A stretch of 64,000 nt of DNA. Origin: Lumbricus terrestris. Lineage: Eukaryota > Annelida > Clitellata > Crassiclitellata > Lumbricidae. This document shows, piece by piece, positions 55,880 to 64,000 of the stretch (position 1 is the stretch's first letter; the number at the start of each line of letters is the position of its first letter). The position numbers and the translations under genes are program-made. The stretch lies in contig OX457038.1 in NCBI GenBank assembly GCA_949752735.1, positions 23,620,655 to 23,684,654 on the forward strand, given 5' to 3'. Below the pieces are notes generated by a model. The model ran no database searches. It saw only the letters and a list, made by a program, of their open reading frames with translations, and had not been told where the DNA came from.

Positions 55880-57926
55880 GTCTACTACGTCGTCGGTTAG
55901 AGAGGAAATGGAAGCAACTCGGGCTCGAAGAGGACAGACAACGTTATCGTCGCCACTGCCGTACAACAAATAAGCTAATTAACGATTCACGAACTACTTA
56001 CTTCCACAGCCTACTCGAAAATGCTGAAAATCCGATGGACCGTTGGCGCATCTCCCAAAGACTTCTGCACTCAAAGGAGACTTCCAGCTGCCAGCGCTCA
56101 GACTCTGAGAATCAGTCTTTATGCTCTAGCTTTGCCAGATATTTTGTTAACAAAATTGATGACCTTAAATGTAAAATTACTAGATGCGCTGCCAATTTAG
56201 TATGGAATGACCTACTGCTTGATTCTGACTTCTCTGAATCTACCTTTAATGACCTTCCTCCTGTTACATACTTGGAAGTATCGAATCTTCTCAGAAGCTT
56301 GGTACCTAAATCATCCCCTATGGACTTCATACCTACACCTCTTATTGTTTCTTGTTCTGATGTTTTCTCCCACCATATTGCACACCTGGCCAACTTGTCT
56401 TTTGCTGAAGGATGTTTCCCGTCATGCTTTAAGTCTGCTTTAGTTACTCCTTTGCTTAAAAAACCTGACCTAGATTCCAATAATCTGTCTAACTTCAGAC
56501 CTATCTCGAACCTAAATAACATTTCCAAGATCCTTGAACGTCTCTTTCTTACTCGCATCAAGAAACATATCACTTCCTCTCCCAACTTCAGTCCTTTTCA
56601 GTCAGCTTATCGTGAAGGCGATTCCACTGAGACTGCCCTTACATCCACGCTGGACAACATCTTTTCGTCTATTGACAATGGAAAGGCCTGCCTTTCTGTA
56701 TGTCTTGACCTCAGCGCAGCTTTCGATACCGTAGACCATCAATTACTTCTTTCTAGACTCACGAAAAGCTTCGGTGTCTCTGGTACTGCTTTAAACTGGT
56801 TAGCATCTTATCTGGGTAACAGGAATCAGCAGGTGGGCATCGGTACCGCTCGGTCTGAACCCACTGTTTGCACTGCTGGAGTTCCACAGGGATCTGTCCT
56901 TGGTCCTCTATTATTCACCGTCTTTACCTCCCCAATTAATCGCATAGCTAATCATTTTGGTGTCCAATTACAGCAGTACGCGGACGACACTCAGCTCTAT
57001 ATTGCTCTGTCACACACTGATCAGTCCGGTAAACTTAAACTTGAGGAGTGCCTGTCATCTTTATATGCCTGGTTCTGTTTTAATGGTTTGGCTATAAACC
57101 CAAACAAGTCTGAGGCAATTTTGTTCGGGTCACGACAACGCTTGCGTTCTTTTCCTTCACTTTCCAGCATCGACCTCGCAGGCTCCGCAGTACCGTTATC
57201 AGATTCTGTTAAAACTCTTGGGGTTACCCTGGACAGTATGCTTACTTTTCGGATGCATGTAACTAACCTTTGTAGATCTTGCTTTTATCACATCAGGGCA
57301 ATACGCCACATTAGGTCGGCTCTGACTAAGGATATGTCGAAGACTTTAGCTTGCGCCCTTGTCTCCTCTCGCCTTGATTATGCTAATGCGATTTTTGTTG
57401 GCATTTCAGACTATGAGCTACATAGGCTGCAACGCATCCAAAATTCTTTAGCTCGGGTTGTGCTGCGTGTCCCACTACGATCAAGTTCCTCAGTTTTACT
57501 TCATCAGCTGCATTGGCTTCCTGTCGAGTTTAGGATTAAATTTAAATTGGCCTGTTTAACCTACAAATCCCTCTCTACCGGAACACCTCCCTACCTTCAG
57601 TCACTGCTTACTCCTTATATTCCTCTTCGTTGCCTGCGATCATCAAACATGGGTCTTTTAGTTGAACCTCGATGCAGAACTGTTATGGGCTCGCGTGCAT
57701 TCCATGCCTCTGCTCCCAAAGAATGGAATCTACTTCCACTCTCTCTTCGTTGCTCAAATTCACTCCCTACCTTCAAAAAACGGCTCAAAACTCACTATTT
57801 CTCTTTGGCTTTCAAGCACATTGACCTTTAACTGCATCTTCCTCTGGCGGCTAACTATCCGCGCCTCAGATTCACACTTTGGTGTGACCTTGCGCGCGTA
57901 ATAAATTTATGTAATAATAATAATAC
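55880..57926 (+). pseudogene. L2-like non-LTR retrotransposon, RT nearly complete
   Basis: The longest frame of the window. From about 55890 the reading frame is RRRLERKWKQLGLEEDRQRY (linker) and continues without a stop through the ATG at 56035 to TAA at 57831, 598 codons from that ATG. RT blocks: NFRPISNLNNISKILERLFL, PFQSAYREGDSTETAL, LDLSAAFDTVDHQLLLSRL (motif A, Asp225), GVPQGSVLGPLLFTVFT (motif B), QQYADDTQLYI (motif C, Y315-D318), VKTLGVTLDSMLTFRMHV, SSRLDYANAIFVGI, LHWLPVEFRIKFKLACLTYK, FKKRLKTHYFS. All three catalytic aspartates are present. The endonuclease is missing, so the copy is 5' truncated and not autonomous; the ATG at 56035 is internal. The 3' end is an AATAAT tail at about 57910-57926. 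Confidence 0.93.
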
Positions 57927-58068
57927 TTTCAATATCTGCAATCAGAACTTTTTAATTCAAACATTTAGTCAAATAAAACTGACTTTTAATGCATGTGGTG
58001 TCAAGATTTGCTTTGAAACAATGGCTCACTGAGCATGTTTTCAAGGTTAAAATTCGCCTTGATAGGCC

Positions 58069-59894
58069 TAGTGTTGTTTTAATATTGCCCCAATTTTAGT
58101 TTTGATTGTTAGTCTTAATTTTAGTTTTAGTTTTAATTGTTGCTGAATATTAGTTTTAGTTTTCGTTTTAGTTTTAATGGATCAATTTTAGTTTTAGTTT
58201 TAGTTTTCGTATGCCAATTTTAGTTTTAGTTTTAGTATGCCAATATTAGTTTTAGTTTTAATAATCTGGGGCTACACTCGTTAGCAGTGAATACCGTTTC
58301 GTTCCTTGAATAAACTATATTGATACAAATCAATACGAAGATGTGCTGAACATAAAACGTGATCATTATGTGAAATGTCATTTGCTGCCCAATTGATAAA
58401 TACAATACCTCAGCATTACAGTTCATAACTTTTTTGGAATTAATACAAAATTTTATGACGATATATGCAGTTGTTCACCACAGGAAGGTCAAAATTGCGT
58501 ATCAACCCTGATCGTACATGTAAATAATTATAGTGTCCCTCAGTGATATTTTCGTTCCTATATTAATTCTACTTCTAGTTCTTATTCACTTCTGTTGACA
58601 TGATTTTACTTCCACTTCTAGTTCTCAAATAATATCACTTCTTGTTCTTATTCACTTCTGCCTGAAGCAATTTTACTTCTACTTCAAGTTCTCAAATAAT
58701 TTTGCTTCTTCCAGTTACAGTTTTTATATAGTTTTACCTATCCGTGCACTTATCAGTTTTTATCACTCTTTGATATCCCAGATACGGTAACGGCCGAGGG
58801 AATTATTGTTTCTGCTATGCATGTGGAGTCCATAGAGTAATGATAGCATCACTGGCGTGAAGAACAGGTACAATGTAGGATGCAGGGTAGATGCCCGCTA
58901 TCATCCCAAAGACCACTCAGTCTATCATGCGCTAGAATGTTTGATAACACTAGTCTGGATATATGAATGCAAAGAACTAAACATCCCAAAATGGAATATT
59001 GTAATGTGAAGTGAATGAATGAGAATAATATGATATTGTGCGACTATTCACGCAGTTCTAGCAGGATTTTACACAATTGAATAAAGGTCACAGGCAAAGC
59101 ATATCAATGAGAATATTTTATGACTGTAAAATCTAAGACTTACTCTTACCTCGGGTCAAACAAAGTGGTCCGTTTCCTTGTTTGGCCTCAAAATATATTG
59201 CTACAGAAATTCTCCTAGACTAATAAGTTTCACCCTGGATATATCAGATCCTGGCCAGGGACTTCTCTTGGTTTCTCTCTCGAAGGGCAATCCTAGGCTG
59301 AGTATAGGCTCTAATCTACACCAGAGACGACTATACTTTTCATCGCCAGCCACAGCAAGACAGAGTCTTCCTTCCAGCGGTCAGCCTTTGTTCACTCTCA
59401 CGTGCCTCACCATTGTTTCTCCCTATTCACTAGCCAATCATATCTTACCTAACTCCACTGGTCACCCTGCCTGTCGGCCCTGCAAGGCTTCCTCAGACAA
59501 TCACTGTCCTGCATTACTCTGATTTGCATATTAATAGCCCCTAATCCCCAAACCGGTTTGGACAGGTTTAGAGCCATAATTATGACCCCGGGTATATAGG
59601 TAAAACGACCCACTTGTGAGTAATCTCCTTCCTCACAATACTAAAATACGCCATTTGCACAATACACACAAATAAGGAAAGTAAGGTGAAATTACGAGCA
59701 AATTATTTAGTTTTCGTTTGGCCATATATCGTTTTAGTTTTCGTTTGATCAATTTTCGTTTACTTTTAGTTTTGATTGCTGCATATTTCGTTTTAGTTTT
59801 CGTTGTCAGCGTGTTTTAGTTTTAGTTTTCGTTAACGAAAATGTTTCATTTTCGTTAATTACCCTTTTCGTTTTCGTTAACGAAAACAACACTA
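58069..59894. mobile_element. hAT-type foldback (TAGTGTTGTTTT termini)
   Basis: TAGTGTTGTTTT (58069) and AAAACAACACTA (to 59894) are perfect 12-bp TIRs with a perfect 8-bp TSD GATAGGCC (58061-58068, 59895-59902). Subterminal DNA is a (TTTTAGTTTTCG)n-like repeat at both ends, in the same orientation rather than inverted over much of its length. The interior (58270-59690) has no recognised transposase; a 114-codon plus frame at 59178-59522 has no domain. Confidence 0.92.
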
Positions 59895-59984
59895 GATAGG
59901 CCGAGTTTTCATACGCCAACCGGCCTATTTCCTGTAGCCGTGTATACCACTTAATAAATTATACCTCCAATATGCTACTGGATA

Positions 59985-60320
59985 TGTATATCTATAAACA
60001 TATATATGCACGTATGCATATATGTATATATAAATATGTATATATGCATAAATAAGTGTATATACTAAATATATGCATATATATACATATAATACGTATG
60101 TATGTAGACATGTGTATGTATACATGTATATATATATATATTCAAGTGTATATATGTATATACACAAGTATTCGTTATATATGTGTGTATATATATAGCA
60201 CATATACATGTATATATATATAGATATATATACACATATATATGCATGCATATATATTTATATTATACATAAACATAAAAATATATAGACATATACACAT
60301 ATTTATATATCCATAAATAT
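59985..60320. repeat. ATATATGCATATG-type AT microsatellite
   Basis: Irregular TATATGCATATATATACATA repeats. Translations are Y/I-rich and not genic. Confidence 0.9.
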
Positions 60321-60344
60321 ATGTTAGAGCCCATCCCTGTTGAT

Positions 60345-60396
60345 GTCGACTTTTGTCGACAACCGCCCTCTACCCCTAGTGTCGACTTTTGTCGAC
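60345..60396. repeat. two identical 16-bp hairpins (GTCGACTTTTGTCGAC)
   Basis: The 16-mer at 60345-60360 recurs at 60381-60396, 36 bp apart. Each is a perfect 6-bp inverted repeat with a TTTT loop, followed by AACC(G/A)CCC. Role unknown. Confidence 0.8.
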
Positions 60397-60594
60397 AACC
60401 ACCCCCAAAGAGTTAAGGTCAATGGATGCCAATCGTCTGCAAGTGCTGAACCAGATGAACAGAGTTCTAGAAGGGTTTAGCACCTAGCAGCAAATGAATT
60501 GAAGCCATCCATGATGAGAGAGCATTAAAGACACAAAGGATACTGCATCAGTGCCAAACTAGTGAGCGCAAGCCTCCACATCATCCGTATAGAG

Positions 60595-61666
60595 CAGCGG
60601 TTCTCAACCGGGGGTCCGCGGACCCCTGGGGGTCCGCGGCCATCTGCCTGGGGGTCCGCAAGCAAGTCCTGAAAATCACATATTTCTTAGTTAAAAACAT
60701 AGAAACAGATAAATCTTTTTCAATTTTTCAATATTTCTCCTTTTCAATGGCGACAAAAAACTACCGGTAATAATATGCTGATAATGACAAATTCGTTTGT
60801 TTTAGATGGGTCTGTTTGCAACCCACTCTAGATTTCGGGATGGTTTTGAGAGAGTTTCTTAGAAAAAGTCCACAGCCTGTAATTCATTTGAATAAACAAC
60901 TCATGAGTTTCAACTTTGGCCTACCTGGCTGGCATTTTTTTTAATAAATCGAATCCCTCTACGCAAGTGATACAGACAAATCTAATCACCCTTAGTGATG
61001 AAGTGGCTGCTTTTACACACCCAAAAACTTGATATCTGGCGCAAAACGGATAGCGGTAGATAACTTTGACACATTTGATTAATTGCATGAATTCACATAA
61101 AAATAAGGAAATGCTCGGACCAATCAACCAAAATTTGTTAATTTAATTTTCGGTCAATTATATATGGATCAGTTCAACTTCTAATTCGGTAATTTGAACG
61201 TTCACAGTTTTTCGATGGCTTCCAGTCAGTTTCTTGCAAACTTTGATTCGTGGAATTTACCAACATCGGAATTGAACCAAATCATTGAAGTGACTATTAA
61301 AAATGGCATTAGGCCTACATTGAAGATGTACGTTGCATCCACGCAAGAGTTAGCTTGATGCATGAGTGTCTCCAGCAGATAAGCTGTGCTCGAATATGCA
61401 TGCCCAAAGCTTACATTAAAATAAAATACAGTTTTTTTCTAATAAATTTCATATAATCTTATATGCAATATAAAATTTGTGCTGCAGGAGTGCAGAGGCA
61501 TATCTAGGCCTATGCTATAGTATAGCATACATGTAGGCCTACTATTATATAGGATTATAGAGTCGCACGTACAGTCACGATAATGCGCCAAATTTCGGTG
61601 GGGGTCCGTGGCCGGGACCAAAAATTAAAAAGGGGTCCGTGAGTGTGAAAAGGTTGAGAACCGCTG
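60595..61666. mobile_element. hAT-type element (CAGCGGTTCTCAACC termini)
   Basis: CAGCGGTTCTCAACC (60595) and GGTTGAGAACCGCTG (to 61666) are perfect 15-bp TIRs with a perfect 8-bp TSD GTATAGAG (60587-60594, 61667-61674). GGGGGTCCGCGG and GGGGTCCGTG repeats lie inside the ends. CAGCGGTTCTCAACC is a familiar hAT terminus in animals. No transposase remains. Confidence 0.95.
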
Positions 61667-61904
61667 GTATAGAGACATAGTTGCAAGAGGCCATATGTGT
61701 ATCTGAATGGTGTTTCAGTTTATTTTTGTTGGGTTTCATCGATTCGACCGACAAAATGTAATTTCTCTATTCATGCTGCAACTATGGAACTATACTTAGA
61801 AAATTTTCTAGCTTCTCTTTTCTTAACATTCATTTCATCGGGATTTGTTTTTGGAGGCTATCAATTTCGTAAACTTCACTCGTGTTCTTTACAAATTAGG
61901 TAAA

Positions 61905-62085
61905 AAAATAATGGTGTATGTCCAGTAACACAGGTTTAAAAAATTGGGTAGGTAGGTAGAATTGTTTAAAATCTTTATAAAATATTTTTATAAAGTGACT
62001 ACTCAAGAAATTAAGCCACTGCCCTTTTTTGCACAAAGGTACATGCTGGAAAAAACTGACGAAGGCACTGAGACGAAGGTACATA
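61905..62085. mobile_element. fragment of the 44229-45003 repeat family
   Basis: AAAAAATTGGGTAGGTAGGT and GTGACTACTCAAGAAATTAAG, then TTTTTTGCACAAAGGTACAT, match 44275-44395 closely. It is truncated at 62085 by the TA-flanked MITE. Confidence 0.7.
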
Positions 62086-62863
62086 CAGGGTGCGCCAAAA
62101 AAAAGACCCCCCCTAGGTTTTTTGCCAATGTCTTGGCCAAAAGTACGAATTTCCAAATGAAATTTTACAGTCTTAAAGACAATTCATATTTACATATGAT
62201 GGCCAGATTTCATCAAAATATTTCACACAAAGCAAAAGTTATGCCACTTTTAGGAAGGCCACCCACATTTTTTGACGATTCAAAAACGTAACGCAACAAA
62301 AAGTAGGTTTTTGCCAATATTTTGGCCAAAAGTAAGAATTTCAAAATGACATTTTTACAGGCTGATAGACAATTCATATTTACACATGATGACCGAAATT
62401 TCATCAAAATATTTCAAACAGAACAAAAGTTATATCACTTTTAGTGAGACCACCCTCGGTTTTTTGGATGATTCAAAAAACGTCAAAAAAGGTGGGTGTC
62501 CTCACTAAAAGTGATATAACTTTTGTTCTGTTTGAAATATTTTAATGAAATTTCGGTCATCATGTGTAAATATGAATTGTCTATCAGCCTGTAAAAGTTT
62601 CATTTTGAAAGTCTTACTTTTGGCCAAAATATTGGCAAAAAACTACTTTTTGTTGCGTTACGTTTTTGAATCGTCAAAAAACGGTGGGTGGCCTCCCTAA
62701 AAGTGACGTAACTTTTGTTCCTTTTGAAATATTTTGATGAAATCTGGTCATAATGTGTAAATATGAATTGTCTATAAGCCTGTAAAATTTCATTTGGAAA
62801 TTCTTACTTTTGGTAAAAATATTGGCAAAAAACCTAGGGGGGTCTTTTTTTTGGCGCACCCTG
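62086..62863. mobile_element. second self-complementary TA-flanked MITE
   Basis: CAGGGTGCGCCAAAAAAAAG at left and CTTTTTTTTGGCGCACCCTG at right, TA on both sides (62084-62085, 62864-62865). It has the same four-unit foldback plan as 8533-9306 (two direct, two inverted units) and is 778 bp against 774 bp there. Confidence 0.9.
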
Positions 62864-62865
62864 TA

Positions 62866-63812
62866 GATTGGAGAGGCTTATAGGAAATCTATATATGAAT
62901 CAAACAGTCAGGATAAGACTAGAAGGGTAGTGCTCAGAAGAAGGAGCACTTCCCAAGTAGCAGAAGGAGTAGGGGGGTGAGGCAAGGGTGTTCGCTGTCA
63001 CCACTCCTATTTAACATATACATAGAGGAACTGATGCAAGAGGCAATGGAACAGACAGGAGAGGGCATAAAAGTGGGTGGAACACTCATAAGAGCCCTGA
63101 GATTTGCCCACGACCAGGCAATGCTGGCGACCACACAGGAGCGGCTGCAGAAATTGATGGATCAACTAAACAGGACCTCAATAAAATATAACATGAAGAT
63201 AACTATTGGAAATACAAAGATCATGAGGATAAGTGGTGGGGAGGAGATAGCAATGAGAATAACAATAAATGGAGAGGAGGTGGAACAGGTCAGGAGCTTC
63301 TGCTACTTGGGAAGAATAATAACAACAGATGCAAGATGCCATAGTGATATAAAACGAAGAATAGTATTGGGAAAAGATGCGTTCACGTAAAGAGACGAGT
63401 TGATGAGAGGAGGGTTGAGCAAAGACCTAAAGAACAGACTTGTCAAAGTACTGGTATGGAGCGTGGTACTGTATGGGTCAGAGGCATGGACTATCAGGAA
63501 AGAGGATAGCAAGAGACTGGAAGCCTTCGAGATGTTGATATGTAGAAGGATGGAAAAGGTGAGCTGGACGGAGGTGACAAATGAAGAGGTGCTGCAAATA
63601 GTAGGAGAACAAAGATCACTGATGACAACTTTAAGAGAAAGGCAAAAGAACTGGATTGGACACATACTAAGAGGAGACTCCCTCCTGAGAGAAATCATAG
63701 AAGGGAGATTGGAGGGGAAAAGAAAGAGAGGAAGACTGAGGCAGATGATGCTGGGATGGATGATGTCTGAAGGAAACAGCGCACTGAAGAGGAAAGCACA
63801 GCGAAGCACATA
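62866..63812 (+). pseudogene. RTE-like reverse transcriptase, 5' truncated
   Basis: From 62866 (out of frame) LIGNLYMNQTVRIRLEG, then in one frame VRQGCSLSPLLFNIYIEELM (motif B), RALRFAHDQAMLATTQERLQ (motif C, normally FADDQ; the first catalytic Asp is His, CAC at 63109-63111), YNMKITIGNTKIMRI, VRSFCYLGRIITTDARCHSD. An in-frame TAA at 63388-63390 interrupts, then VLVWSVVLYGSEAWTIRKED, RLEAFEMLICRRMEKVSWTE, RQKNWIGHILRGDSLLREII and EGKRKRGRLRQMMLGWMM follow. This is the RTE/craniofacial-development-protein-2-like class. The catalytic change and the stop make it inactive. Confidence 0.9.
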
Positions 63813-64000
63813 CCGAACCTGTTGTAGCCGACCTGCGTGTCGTGCGAAGCAGGCCGTATTTCGTATAACTTGTACCGGTAGAGTTCTATAATGACTCGGT
63901 AGACACCAAGAACTAACGTTGCAGCGTTGTTATCTTTAATAAATCCAACTTCTAGTTTGCCGAGAATCCTTTTAATCGATCCAGCTTCTCTTTAGGCAAG
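63813..64000. other. no recognised feature
   Basis: Follows the RTE-like frame; the last codons before 63891 (RTCCSRPACRAKQAVF) do not look like RTE sequence, so a different repeat probably begins near 63812. Confidence 0.4.

Larger units (their letters stand above)
55737..59990. mobile_element. MITE copy (TGTGAC family) split by two insertions
   Basis: Fragments at 55737-55880 (CCCGTCGTTTGTCGGGATCTAG, GCGAGAGGGGTAAA), 57927-58060 (ACTTTCAATATCTGCAATCA ... GCATGTGGTGTCAAGATTTG) and 59903-59990 (GAGTTTTCATACGCCAACCG) together reproduce the intact relative at 25463-25790 in order. An RT and an hAT element sit in the two gaps, which dates both as later events. Confidence 0.85.

Overview
The window looks like gene-poor, repeat-dense nuclear DNA of an animal, most likely a marine invertebrate. 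The evidence is the mix of CR1/L2-like and RTE-like non-LTR retrotransposons, many hAT-type DNA transposons, Ty3/gypsy-like gag relics, a V-SINE-like tRNA-derived SINE, AT and TATG microsatellites, frequent TAGGCCTA-type words, and a GT-AG spliced gene. No bacterial operons, rRNA, intact tRNA or CRISPR arrays were seen. The species cannot be fixed by eye; an echinoderm, hemichordate, lancelet or mollusc would fit.

Layout. 1-2.4 kb: decayed reverse transcriptase (RT) with a SINE and an hAT MITE inside it. 3.5-10.4 kb: a TTAA-flanked (piggyBac-like) unit holding a dead transposon with a recognisable transposase, AT satellite and a self-complementary MITE. 10.7-12.2 kb: stitched gag, RTE and L2 relics. 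12.9-18.4 kb: an hAT element, a Merlin-like MITE, a minus-strand gag with primer-binding site, and a G-rich tandem repeat. 18.6-25.1 kb: two hAT elements, one disrupted by an L2-like RT and one by a second DNA transposon. 25.9-26.3 kb: a promoter-like cluster in front of a possible first exon. 28.4-42 kb: a 352-bp tandem repeat split by an RT, which is itself split by an 8.7-kb near-perfect palindrome. 42-51.4 kb: further hAT elements and minus-strand RT fragments. 52.7-55.5 kb: the best host gene, two minus-strand exons of a protein with three CCCH zinc fingers and an RWD-like domain. 55.7-60 kb: a MITE broken by the longest RT of the window (598 codons) and by an hAT element. 60-64 kb: an hAT element, a second self-complementary MITE and an RTE-like RT pseudogene.

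Most of the sequence is therefore a record of nested transposition. Target-site duplications (TSDs) could be read at 15 elements and give the order of insertion in several places. The most unusual object is the 8,710-bp inverted repeat at 29657-38366: AG...CT termini, a 6-bp TSD (TACTTC), arms of about 4.3 kb almost identical over most of their length, a loop of about 50 bp, and no recognisable transposase. The features of most value to a gene annotator are the CCCH/RWD gene and the possible promoter and first exon near 26 kb.
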